Shown here in pieces: positions 1 to 6,789 of a stretch of DNA of 7,868 bases (the first letter of the stretch is position 1; every line of letters starts with the position of its first letter). Made by a program: the position numbers and the translations under genes. Origin of the DNA: Desulfovibrionales bacterium (lineage in GTDB: Bacteria; Desulfobacterota; Desulfovibrionia; Desulfovibrionales; Desulfomicrobiaceae); NCBI GenBank assembly GCA_012727515.1, contig JAAYGZ010000166.1, forward strand, positions 1-7,868, given 5' to 3'. Under the pieces are notes generated by a model. The model saw nothing but the letters and a program-made list of their open reading frames with translations. It made no database searches and was not told the origin of the DNA.

Positions 1-69
1 ATGTCTAATCAAGTCAGCACGAGTTGTTCGCGCCCGTACCACAGACATGCATGAAGAAGCTCAGGCAGG

Positions 70-99
70 TTGACGTGGCTACAGGTGTGGGTACATAAT
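70..99 (+). promoter_or_regulatory. Putative sigma70 promoter upstream of the UPF0173 hydrolase
   Basis: TTGACG at 70-75 matches five of six bases of the -35 consensus. CATAAT at 94-99 matches five of six of the -10 consensus. The spacer is 18 bases, one longer than ideal. Transcription would start near 106, giving a leader of about 50 bases before the ATG at 156. This is visual matching only. No operator or riboswitch was recognised in the leader. Confidence 0.45.
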
Positions 100-141
100 T
101 TTTCCTTACGAAATGCTTATCTTTGCATGTTTATGATCCAC

Positions 142-147
142 AAGGAG
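142..147 (+). promoter_or_regulatory. Ribosome binding site deciding the hydrolase start
   Basis: AAGGAG lies eight bases before the ATG at 156. It falls inside the reading frame that would be used by an upstream TTG at 123, which lacks such a site, so the ATG is the better start. Confidence 0.75.
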
Positions 148-155
148 AATCACCC

Positions 156-848
156 ATGAAAACACTGACCTGGCATGGACATTCCGCTTTTGCCATTACC
201 TCCGCTTCTTCCCGGACAATTTTGATTGACCCCTGGTTTGATGGAAATCCAACTGCCCAGGTCGCAGCAGCCAGCCAGAAAGCAGATCTGGTACTGGTGA
301 CGCACGATCATGGCGATCATGCTGGCCAGGCTTTAGAAATCTGTCAGCGCACCGGGGCCACCCTGGGCGCTATTGTTGAACTTGCTGCGGTATTTAAAGC
401 CCAGGGCCTGCCGGACAGCCAGATCCTCAATGGCATTGGCTTTAATATCGGCGGTACAGTGGAATTCCAGGGAATCTCCGTGACCATGACCCAGGCCTTT
501 CACTCCTGTGCAGCAGGGGCGCCTGTGGGTTTTATTATTCGCCTTGAAGATGGGTACACCATCTATCATGCTGGTGATACCTCTGTATTTTCCAGCATGG
601 CCATGTGGGGCAAGCTCTACACCATTGACCTGGCCTTGCTGCCCATTGGCGGGGTGTTTACCATGGATGGCGCCCAGGCAGCCCTGGCCGCCATGATGCT
701 GCGCTGTCGCAAGGTTGTGCCCATGCACTGGGGCACGTTTCCGGCGTTGGCCCAGCATGTGGACGGGTTTCGCGAGGAACTGAAAAAACTGGGTCTGGAA
801 GACACGCTGCTTGAAGTAGGCGTTAATAGCCCCATTGCATTACCATAA
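156..848 (+). CDS. UPF0173 family metal-dependent hydrolase (metallo-beta-lactamase fold)
   Basis: The 230-residue protein is a single-domain metallo-beta-lactamase-fold hydrolase of the UPF0173 (YtkL-like) family. The N-terminal HGHSAF (about 7-12) and IDPWFDGNP (24-32) are family hallmarks. The metal site is complete: HDHGDH at 50-55, His116 in AFHS, Asp141 in HAGDT and His191 in MHWGTFP. Length is typical for the family and no signal peptide or membrane segment is visible, so it should be cytosolic. The natural substrate of this family is not established, and I do not assign one. The start at 156 is chosen because AAGGAG sits eight bases upstream and because family members begin just before the GHSAF motif; a TTG at 123 would add eleven residues. 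A promoter-like element lies upstream, and 117 bases separate it from ilvE, so it may be its own transcription unit. Confidence 0.9.
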   Translation: MKTLTWHGHSAFAITSASSRTILIDPWFDGNPTAQVAAASQKADLVLVTHDHGDHAGQALEICQRTGATLGAIVELAAVFKAQGLPDSQILNGIGFNIGGTVEFQGISVTMTQAFHSCAAGAPVGFIIRLEDGYTIYHAGDTSVFSSMAMWGKLYTIDLALLPIGGVFTMDGAQAALAAMMLRCRKVVPMHWGTFPALAQHVDGFREELKKLGLEDTLLEVGVNSPIALP

Positions 849-882
849 CATAAGAATGGGTTTTCTTGACCCCTGGACACCC

Positions 883-912
883 TTGCCCTAGGAAAGACAA
901 CAGCATTTTAAC
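883..912 (+). promoter_or_regulatory. Weak candidate promoter for ilvE
   Basis: TTGCCC at 883-888 and TTTAAC at 907-912 each match four of six consensus bases, separated by 18 bases. Transcription would start near 919, inside the palindrome at 912-923. An alternative pair, TTGACC at 866-871 with TAGGAA at 889-894, has a 17-base spacer but a poor -10. Neither is strong; at least one promoter in this gap is plausible because no clear coupling to the upstream gene exists. Confidence 0.22.
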
Positions 913-923
913 ACAGTACTGTG
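912..923. promoter_or_regulatory. Perfect 12-base palindrome upstream of ilvE, possible operator
   Basis: CACAGTACTGTG is identical to its own reverse complement, as expected for the site of a dimeric regulator. It begins 54 bases before the ilvE start, in the only sizeable gap between genes here. An overlapping imperfect repeat, GTGAT at 921-925 and ATCAC at 934-938 with an eight-base spacer, follows it. I do not recognise the cognate regulator. The spacing does not fit the CRP/FNR pattern (TGTGA, six bases, TCACA). Confidence 0.35.
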
Positions 924-956
924 ATTCCGGGCTATCACGCATGGCCCATTTATTCT

Positions 957-961
957 GGAGG
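957..961 (+). promoter_or_regulatory. Ribosome binding site deciding the ilvE start
   Basis: GGAGG lies four bases before the ATG at 966. The spacing is short, but this is the only good site nearby, and it favours 966 over an in-frame GTG at 921. Confidence 0.65.
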
Positions 962-965
962 AACT

Positions 966-1889
966 ATGGTTCAAAAAGCTGACTCTATTTGGTTTGATGG
1001 CAAACTTGTGCCCTGGGATAAAGCCCAGGTGCATGTCCTGACCCACACCCTGCACTATGGAGTAGGGGTTTTTGAAGGCATTCGTTGCTATACCTGTTCT
1101 AATGGTGAATCAGCAGTATTTCGTCTGCCTGAGCATGTGGAACGACTTTTTCATTCAGCAAAAATCAATGAAATGGCCATTCCCTTTACCCAGGAAGAAA
1201 TCTGTGCAGCGATCATTGATACATTAAAAGCGAATAAACTGAGCGAAGGGTACATCCGGCCCTTGGCCTTTATTGGTGCCGGAGTCATGGGCGTTAACCC
1301 GGCAGACAATCCGATTCAGATTATTATCGCCACCTGGCCCTGGGGCGCATATCTTGGGGCAGAAGCCCTGGAAAAGGGTATCCGGGTCAAGACCTCCACC
1401 TTTACCCGCCATCATGTGAATGTCATGATGACCAAGTCCAAAACAGCAGGGAATTATGTCAATTCTGTGCTGGCCAAGCGTGAAGCCCTGGCTGATGGCT
1501 ATAATGAAGCCCTGATGCTGGATGTGGATGGCTATGTCTGTGAAGCCACAGGTGAAAATATTTTCATTGTTCGTAATGGCATCATCAAAACTCCACCCCT
1601 GGGTTCTATTCTTTCAGGCATTACCCGTGAATCCATCATGCTTCTGGCTGAAGATCTGGGCTATACTGTTGTTGAAGACCGCTTTACCCGCGACGAACTC
1701 TATTGCGCTGATGAAGCCTTTTTTACAGGCACAGCAGCTGAAGTCACGCCCATTCGTGAAGTAGATCGTCGGGTCATTGGTGCTGGAAGTCGTGGCCCGG
1801 TGACCAAGGCGGTGCAGGAAGCGTACTTCAAGGTCCTGCGTGGTGATAACCCCAAATACGGAAAATGGCTTGCCAGATACTCCCTGTAA
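966..1889 (+). CDS. ilvE: Branched-chain amino acid aminotransferase
   Basis: IlvE is a cytosolic PLP enzyme (fold type IV, class IV aminotransferase) that interconverts leucine, isoleucine and valine with their 2-keto acids using glutamate/2-oxoglutarate, the last step of branched-chain amino acid synthesis. The 307-residue length is close to the E. coli enzyme (309). Visible hallmarks are [12 protein letters not shown] (31-42), GYIRPLAF (95-102), the PLP lysine Lys159 in SKTAGNY, Glu193 in CEATGEN, which should contact the PLP ring nitrogen, and the phosphate-binding [10 protein letters not shown] near 254-263. No key residue is missing. The ATG at 966 follows GGAGG; the GTG at 921 would add fifteen residues not expected in the family. 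It stands between an unrelated hydrolase and dnaX. A palindrome in its upstream gap could be a control site. D-amino-acid aminotransferase and aminodeoxychorismate lyase are relatives, but the length and the substrate-loop region fit IlvE best. Confidence 0.95.
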   Translation: MVQKADSIWFDGKLVPWDKAQVHVLTHTLHYGVGVFEGIRCYTCSNGESAVFRLPEHVERLFHSAKINEMAIPFTQEEICAAIIDTLKANKLSEGYIRPLAFIGAGVMGVNPADNPIQIIIATWPWGAYLGAEALEKGIRVKTSTFTRHHVNVMMTKSKTAGNYVNSVLAKREALADGYNEALMLDVDGYVCEATGENIFIVRNGIIKTPPLGSILSGITRESIMLLAEDLGYTVVEDRFTRDELYCADEAFFTGTAAEVTPIREVDRRVIGAGSRGPVTKAVQEAYFKVLRGDNPKYGKWLARYSL

Positions 1890-1904
1890 TCCCAGCGTTA
1901 TATT

Positions 1905-1925
1905 GCCCGGGGCTTGTCCCCGGGC
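1905..1925 (+). terminator. GC-rich hairpin between ilvE and dnaX, terminator-like without a U-tract
   Basis: GCCCGGGG (1905-1912) and CCCCGGGC (1918-1925) form a perfect eight-base-pair stem around the five-base loop CTTGT, starting 15 bases after the ilvE stop and ending 27 bases before the dnaX ATG. The stem is strong, but the following bases (GCACTGTTTGT) hold only a short T-rich stretch, so efficient intrinsic termination is doubtful. It may attenuate read-through, stabilise the 3' end of ilvE mRNA, or affect the dnaX leader. A TATATT hexamer at 1899-1904 sits just before it but has no matching -35 box. Confidence 0.45.
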
Positions 1926-1952
1926 GCACTGTTTGTACCGAGAAATCCATCC

Positions 1953-3683
1953 ATGAGCCAAGACAGTCTGACTGCCCGCTATCGCCCGCAAACCTTTGCC
2001 CAGGTGGCTGGTCAACATTCCATTACAAGCATTTTGTCCAGAGCTGCGTCCCTGGGCCAGGTGGCCCCTGCCTATTTATTCAGCGGCACACGAGGCGTGG
2101 GCAAAACCACTGTGGCCAGAATTTTTGCCAAAGCCTTGAATTGTCGCAGCGGGCCTGGTGCTGAACCATGTAATGTCTGCACCATGTGCCGTCAGATCAC
2201 CCTGGGCGCAGCAGTGGATGTTCTGGAAATAGACGGTGCCTCCAACACTGGCGTGGATAATGTGCGCAGCCTGAAGGAAGATGTTGGCTTTGCGCCAATG
2301 GACGGGCGCTATAAGGTTATCATTATTGACGAAGCGCACATGCTTTCCCGCCAGGCCTTTAATGCCTTATTAAAAACCCTGGAAGAGCCCCCAGGCCATG
2401 CGACTTTTATCATGGCCACCACTGAGCCGGAAAAATTTCCGCAAACCATCATTAGCCGCTGTCAGCATTTTGTGTTCAAACGCTTGAGCCAGGCTGATCT
2501 GGCTGCGCATTTGCGCATGGTTTTAGAGCAGGAGCAGATCAGCGCTGAGCCCTCGGCCATCAATCTGCTGGCTCGCCGGGGCGCTGGCTCTGTGCGGGAT
2601 TCCATGTCCTTGCTTGGTCAGGTGCTGGCCCTGGGCGATGCAACCCTGACCACCCATGCAGTGCGTGACGTGCTTGGCCTGGCCGGGCAAGAGGCGTTTT
2701 TGCGTTTGCTGGATCATGTGCAGGCCCGTGATCTTCTGGCGCTGCATTCCCTGCTTACAGAAATTTTAGACCAGGGCCTGGATCTGGGTTTTTTCTTGCG
2801 TGAACTGGGCGAATGCTGGCGCAATCTGTTTTTACTCCTGCAACTTGGTGATGCTGCCAAGACTATTATTGACCTGCCAGCCGAAGAGGTTGCGGCCTTT
2901 GCGGTGTGCGCTCCCAAATTCAGCATCCAGCATGTTCATGCTGCATGGCAGATGACATTAGATAGTCAGCGACGAATTGTAACCAGTATGGAACCAGCCC
3001 TGGCCCTGGAACTCTTGGTGTATAATCTGGCCATGTTGCCGGATTTGTTGGCGGTTGGCGTGTCTGAAACAGCAGCCACAGCGCACCAGCCCCTGCCCGC
3101 TCGTGCTGGACAGCGCCCCGTATCAACCCGGCCTCAGGTTCCCGGCCCGCCTGCGGTACGCCCGGCAGCACCTCCCAGACCAGAAGGTGCGCAGCCTGCA
3201 GAAGCACCTGGGGCACAGGCAAGGCAGATCCCGCCCCGGCCTGCTGGAGATAGTGCTGTCTCACAGGCCGCAGCACGTCCGCTTGAACAGACTGGGCCTG
3301 GGCCAAAAACTCCGCGCACCTGGTCAGAATTTGTTGCCTTTTGTGCCCACCCGCCAGCCCCGGCCAAACCCATTGCACTCCTGGCTCAGGTCAAGGGAGA
3401 ATTGACTGGCAATGAGCTTGTGCTCTCAAGTGCCCATAGTTTTCAAACAGATCGCCTCAAAGGGTCTGCCCTGGCCATTACTGACCTGGCCCGGCATTTT
3501 TTTGGGCCCCAGGTGGAGGTCAGGGTTGTTGATGCCCAACCTGAAAAACGCAAAACACCAAGCCAGTTGCGCGAGGAAGCCATGCAGGACCAGACCGTGC
3601 TTGAGGCACAGAAAATTTTTCAGGCCAGAATTATGGATGTTCGGCCTGTGTCGTCCATTACACATAAGGAGAATGAGATATGA
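1953..3683 (+). CDS. dnaX: DNA polymerase III subunit gamma/tau (clamp loader)
   Basis: DnaX is the AAA+ motor subunit of the clamp loader, which opens and places the beta sliding clamp on primed DNA; the long tau form also ties the loader to the polymerase and helicase. The 576-residue protein shows, in order, the start motif ARYRPQTF (8-15), Walker A GTRGVGKT (45-52), a four-cysteine zinc site (Cys64, 73, 76, 79), Walker B IIIDEAH (123-129), the sensor 1 region TTEP (157-160), SRC (168-170) and a sensor 2 arginine at GSVRDS (212-217). A helical collar domain extends to about 370. A proline/alanine-rich linker (about 371-470) and a C-terminal tau-like domain follow. The ATG at 1953 has only a weak ribosome site (GAGAA), but it starts exactly where the family does; a TTG at 1914 would place the intergenic hairpin inside the coding region. 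It overlaps ybaB by four bases. A T7 run at 3497-3503 could allow frameshifting. Confidence 0.97.
   Translation: MSQDSLTARYRPQTFAQVAGQHSITSILSRAASLGQVAPAYLFSGTRGVGKTTVARIFAKALNCRSGPGAEPCNVCTMCRQITLGAAVDVLEIDGASNTGVDNVRSLKEDVGFAPMDGRYKVIIIDEAHMLSRQAFNALLKTLEEPPGHATFIMATTEPEKFPQTIISRCQHFVFKRLSQADLAAHLRMVLEQEQISAEPSAINLLARRGAGSVRDSMSLLGQVLALGDATLTTHAVRDVLGLAGQEAFLRLLDHVQARDLLALHSLLTEILDQGLDLGFFLRELGECWRNLFLLLQLGDAAKTIIDLPAEEVAAFAVCAPKFSIQHVHAAWQMTLDSQRRIVTSMEPALALELLVYNLAMLPDLLAVGVSETAATAHQPLPARAGQRPVSTRPQVPGPPAVRPAAPPRPEGAQPAEAPGAQARQIPPRPAGDSAVSQAAARPLEQTGPGPKTPRTWSEFVAFCAHPPAPAKPIALLAQVKGELTGNELVLSSAHSFQTDRLKGSALAITDLARHFFGPQVEVRVVDAQPEKRKTPSQLREEAMQDQTVLEAQKIFQARIMDVRPVSSITHKENEI
3666..3671 (+). 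promoter_or_regulatory. Ribosome binding site for ybaB inside the end of dnaX
   Basis: AAGGAG lies eight bases before the ATG at 3680, within the last codons of dnaX. With the ATGA stop/start overlap, this should couple the two genes in translation while keeping independent initiation strong. Confidence 0.75.
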
Positions 3684-3982
3684 ATGAGTTAATTCGTCAG
3701 GCCCAGATGATGCAGAAAAAAATGCTGCGCACCCAGGATGAAATTGGCAAGCGGGAAGTAGAGGCCACGGTTGGCGGGGGCATGGTGTCGGTCAAGGCCA
3801 ATTGCCAGGGCGAAGTGCTTGGTGTGACCATTGACCCGGCAGTTATGGAAGGCGGTGACGTGGAAATGTTGCAAGATCTGGTGCTTTCTGCGGTCAACGA
3901 AGTGCTGAAAAAAGGCAAGGATGCCATGCAGCACGAGATGTCGCAGATCACTGGCGGCATGAAAATTCCAGGGCTGTTTTAG
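3680..3982 (+). CDS. ybaB: YbaB/EbfC family nucleoid-associated protein
   Basis: This 100-residue protein belongs to the YbaB/EbfC family, small cytosolic dimers that bind DNA and are considered nucleoid-associated. The sequence shows a methionine- and lysine-rich N-terminal helix (QAQMMQKKML, 8-17), then the family core with VEATVGGGMVSVKANC (27-42) and VLGVTIDPAVM (46-56), and a second helix after about 63, ending in GGMKIPGLF. Length is typical. The start is set by AAGGAG eight bases upstream and overlaps the dnaX stop as ATGA. The dnaX-ybaB-recR order is widely conserved in bacteria, which supports the identification independently of the sequence. The exact role is not settled; links to recombination and repair are mostly drawn from gene neighbourhood and related studies. 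Confidence 0.95.
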   Translation: MNELIRQAQMMQKKMLRTQDEIGKREVEATVGGGMVSVKANCQGEVLGVTIDPAVMEGGDVEMLQDLVLSAVNEVLKKGKDAMQHEMSQITGGMKIPGLF

Positions 3983-3985
3983 GAG
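3981..3985 (+). promoter_or_regulatory. Ribosome binding site deciding the recR GTG start
   Basis: AGGAG shares its first two bases with the ybaB stop codon (TAG, 3980-3982). It lies seven bases before the GTG at 3993 but only one base before the in-frame TTG at 3987, so GTG 3993 is the likely start. Confidence 0.7.
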
Positions 3986-3992
3986 ATTGTGT

Positions 3993-4607
3993 GTGCAACG
4001 CCTGCCAGCTCCATTACAAAAAATAGTTTCGCAGTTTTCGGCCTTGCCTGGGGTGGGGCCGAAAAGCGCCTTGCGCATGGCTCTGACCCTGCTCAAATGG
4101 CAGCCGGAAAGTGTACGCGCCCTGGGCCAGAACATTGCTGGCCTGCGCGATGCTCTGCACATCTGCTCGCGCTGTGGCAGCCTGGCTGATGCTGATCCAT
4201 GCCACCTGTGCACTGATCCCACGCGCACCCGTGAGCTTCTCTGTCTGGTCGCAGAGTGGGACAGCCTGATGGTTATGGAAGAAGCAGGGCTTTATAAGGG
4301 ACGGTATCTGATTTTAGGCGGTCTGCTGTCACCCCTGGACGGCGTAGAAGCCTCGGCCCTGGAAATGCCCCGCCTTACGGCTATTCTGCGTGAAGCAGAG
4401 GTGCAGGAAGTTATCCTGGCCCTTGGCTCAACCATGGAAGCAGAAGCCACCAGCACCTATATCCATACTTTTATTGGGCGCGATTTTCCGCAGGTTCGTG
4501 TCACCAGGCTGGCCCAGGGCATTCCCCTGGGGGCAGAGCTGAAATATGTTGACCGGGAAACTCTCAAGCAATCCTTAAAGTATCGTCATTCCTTAGAGGC
4601 TAATTAG
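3993..4607 (+). CDS. recR: Recombination protein RecR
   Basis: RecR acts with RecF and RecO to load RecA at single-stranded DNA gaps; it forms a ring-shaped oligomer that encircles DNA. The 204-residue product is close to the usual 198-201. Visible parts are a helix-hairpin-helix (FSALPGVGPKSALRMA, 15-30), a four-cysteine zinc finger (Cys58, 61, 70, 73), a Toprim domain beginning at LCLVAEWDS (83-91) with Glu88 and the LSPLDG motif (112-117), the STMEAEAT segment (146-153), and the C-terminal signature TRLAQGIPLGAELKYVD (171-187). The GTG at 3993 is preferred to the TTG at 3987 because of the ribosome site AGGAG at 3981-3985. It lies ten bases after ybaB and four bases before recD2, so the genes are almost certainly co-transcribed. 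Confidence 0.96.
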   Translation: MQRLPAPLQKIVSQFSALPGVGPKSALRMALTLLKWQPESVRALGQNIAGLRDALHICSRCGSLADADPCHLCTDPTRTRELLCLVAEWDSLMVMEEAGLYKGRYLILGGLLSPLDGVEASALEMPRLTAILREAEVQEVILALGSTMEAEATSTYIHTFIGRDFPQVRVTRLAQGIPLGAELKYVDRETLKQSLKYRHSLEAN

Positions 4608-4611
4608 CGGC

Positions 4612-6780
4612 ATGTACACGCTTCAGGGCGAAGTTTTGTCTGTCATTTTTCATAATCCTGAAAATGGTTATGTTATTGCCAAACTGCATGCCCGCTCAGA
4701 GCCAGGCCAATGCACTGTGGTCGGTATGCTGGGCGAAGTGGCGCCGGGCGAGGCCCTTAAACTTTCCGGGGAGTGGACGGAGCATCCCAAATTTGGTCGT
4801 CAGTTTCGGGCTGAAACCTGCGAGCATGTGCTGCCAGCCTCGCTGAACGGTATCCGGCGTTTTTTAGAGTCTGGCGCGGTCAAGGGCATAGGCGAAAAAC
4901 TGGCTGAACGCCTGATTCAGCGCTTTGGTAATCAGGTACTTGAAATTTTAGATACAGACCCAGAACAGCTTTTGGATATTGAGGGCATTGGCCCGGCCAA
5001 GCTCAAAACCATTTGCGCTTCCTGGCAGGAAAAACGACAGGTACGCGGTCTTATGCTTTTTTTGCAGACCCACGGCGTGCCCACCACCTTTGCGCACCGG
5101 ATTTTTCGTTATTACGGCACCGAAGCTGTGCGCAAGCTTCAGGAAAATCCGTATGATCTGGCCTATCATATTCATGGCATAGGCTTTCGCACAGCCGATG
5201 ACATGGCCTTAAAGCTTGGTTTTGCTCCTGACGCGCCCCAGCGTCTGGAATCCGGAGTAGATTATTTCCTGCGCCAGAGTGCAGATACAAGCGGGCATAT
5301 GTATCTGCCCCAGGAAATTTTACTTGAAGAAGCAGCCAAAATGCTGGCCTGCTATGATCTGGACCTTATTACAGCGCAAATTCAGGCCCTGGAAGCCAGA
5401 AAACATCTTGTGTGTGAGCCGCTGCCAGAAAAAGACGTGGGCATGGCCGTGTTTTTGTCGTTTTTTTATCGCATGGAGCGCGAAATTGCGTCCAGGCTCT
5501 GGGCGCTTTTAGAACACACCTCGCGTCTTGATGTGTCCAAAATCCAGAATGCAGTGGCCAGGGAAGAAGAACGCCTGGCCCTGCATTTATCGGCAGAGCA
5601 GCGTGAGGCCGTGGAATCAGCCTGTACAAACAAGGTTGCCATTATCACTGGTGGCCCTGGCACAGGAAAAACCACCATCACCCGTGTGGTTGTGCGGGCC
5701 TTAAAAGCCCTGGGCCTTAAAATTGCCCTGGCCGCGCCCACGGGCAGGGCTGCCAAGCGCCTGTCCGAAGCCACTGGCTTTACAGCCCTGACTTTGCACC
5801 GCTTGCTGCGTTTTCAGCCTCAAGGCGGGTTTGAGTTTAACGAAGACAAAAAACTTGCAGCAGATGTGCTGGTTGTGGATGAAGTGTCCATGCTGGATGC
5901 GGGCCTGTGTCTGGCCTTGTTGCGGGCCTTGCCCCTGGCGTGTCGGCTTATTTTTGTGGGCGATGAAAATCAGCTTCCTTCTGTTGGGGCCGGTAATGTG
6001 CTGGGCGATATGCTCGAAAGTGGGTGTATTCCTTCTGTGCGCCTCAGTCATATTTATCGCCAGGCCAGAGAAAGCATGATTGTGGTCAATGCCCACCGCA
6101 TCAATCAGGGTGAATTTCCCCTGGCCAGCCCTCATCCACCGCCCAGGGCGGATTTTTTCTGGGTTGAAAAAGAAAATCTGTCAGAATTGCAAGAGCTTAT
6201 CCTGCACATGGTCTGCGAGCGAATGCCCCAAGCCTATGGTCTTGATCCCATGAGCGAGGTGCAGGTGCTTACCCCCATGCACAAAGGTGAGGTGGGCACA
6301 GTGGAACTTAACCGCTTGCTGCAGGAACGCCTCAATCCGTCCGGGTCAGAGCTGCAACGGGGCCAGCGCTGCTACCGGGTCGGGGACCGCATTTTACAGC
6401 TGCGCAATAATTATGACAAAGAAGTCTTTAATGGTGATCTGGGCCGCATCGCTGGCATTGACCGTGAAGGCGAGCTGCTAATGGCTGAATTTGATGGCAG
6501 GGAAGTGGAATATGATTTTGAAGATTTGGATGAAATTGGCCTGGCCTATGCCATCAGCGTGCATAAAAGCCAGGGCAGTGAATATCCGGCCATTATCATG
6601 CCCATTGTAACCCAGCACTATATGCTGTTGCAGCGCAATCTTATTTACACGGGCCTGACCCGTGCCCGCAAACTGGCCGTGCTTCTTGGTTCACGCAAAG
6701 CCATGTACATGGGCCTGGGCAATGAGCGGGGCCGTCAGCGTAATACTGCCCTGGCCCTGCGCCTGGCAGCGCATCTGTAA
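4612..6780 (+). CDS. recD2: RecD2-type ATP-dependent DNA helicase (RecD-like)
   Basis: This 722-residue superfamily 1B helicase matches the RecD2 group: proteins that carry an N-terminal extension and act without RecBC, unwinding DNA 5' to 3'. The N-terminal region opens with an OB-like segment (about 1-70) and helix-hairpin-helix motifs (AVKGIGEKLAERL, 89-101; IEGIGPAKL, 123-131). Helicase motifs follow: Walker A GGPGTGKTT (347-355), motif Ia APTGRAAKRL (375-384), motif II VVDEVSML (421-428), motif III GDENQLPSVGAG (450-461), IYRQA (481-485), motif V ISVHKSQGSEYP (648-659) and motif VI YTGLTRAR (679-686). All core residues are present, so it should be active. In Bacillus and Deinococcus, RecD2 is tied to fork repair and control of RecA recombination. 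It starts four bases after recR and lacks a strong ribosome site (AGAGG lies 12 bases away), which suggests translation coupled to recR. TraA/relaxase-type helicases are excluded by the N-terminal layout. Confidence 0.95.
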   Translation: MYTLQGEVLSVIFHNPENGYVIAKLHARSEPGQCTVVGMLGEVAPGEALKLSGEWTEHPKFGRQFRAETCEHVLPASLNGIRRFLESGAVKGIGEKLAERLIQRFGNQVLEILDTDPEQLLDIEGIGPAKLKTICASWQEKRQVRGLMLFLQTHGVPTTFAHRIFRYYGTEAVRKLQENPYDLAYHIHGIGFRTADDMALKLGFAPDAPQRLESGVDYFLRQSADTSGHMYLPQEILLEEAAKMLACYDLDLITAQIQALEARKHLVCEPLPEKDVGMAVFLSFFYRMEREIASRLWALLEHTSRLDVSKIQNAVAREEERLALHLSAEQREAVESACTNKVAIITGGPGTGKTTITRVVVRALKALGLKIALAAPTGRAAKRLSEATGFTALTLHRLLRFQPQGGFEFNEDKKLAADVLVVDEVSMLDAGLCLALLRALPLACRLIFVGDENQLPSVGAGNVLGDMLESGCIPSVRLSHIYRQARESMIVVNAHRINQGEFPLASPHPPPRADFFWVEKENLSELQELILHMVCERMPQAYGLDPMSEVQVLTPMHKGEVGTVELNRLLQERLNPSGSELQRGQRCYRVGDRILQLRNNYDKEVFNGDLGRIAGIDREGELLMAEFDGREVEYDFEDLDEIGLAYAISVHKSQGSEYPAIIMPIVTQHYMLLQRNLIYTGLTRARKLAVLLGSRKAMYMGLGNERGRQRNTALALRLAAHL

Positions 6781-6789
6781 TCCGCGTCC

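Noticed and set aside
1..54. A 17-codon open frame beginning with ATG at base 1
   Set aside because: It has no visible upstream context and no recognisable product. It could be the tail of a gene outside the window, but nothing supports that.
852..872. Possible terminator after the hydrolase gene
   Set aside because: Only very short stems form (AAGAA/TTCTT or GGGT/ACCC), without a GC-rich stem followed by a T-run.
874..886. Possible sigma54 promoter (TGG...TTGC) before ilvE
   Set aside because: The GG and GC elements are eight bases apart rather than the required ten.
920..939. CRP/FNR-like site (TGTGA...TCACG)
   Set aside because: The half-sites are separated by ten bases, while this family requires about six.
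3305..3309. A5 run in the dnaX linker as a gamma frameshift site
   Set aside because: The codons CCA AAA ACT do not make an X XXY YYZ heptamer, and five A residues are too few for strong transcriptional slippage.
3689..4228. A 179-codon reverse-strand open frame across ybaB and recR
   Set aside because: It lies opposite two well-supported conserved genes and shows no recognisable domain; it is a shadow frame.
4458..4469. 12-base repeat CTATATCCATAC shared by recR and the phosphohydrolase gene (7716-7727)
   Set aside because: Both copies encode Tyr-Ile-His-Thr in normal coding context, and flanking bases differ, so chance is the simplest explanation.
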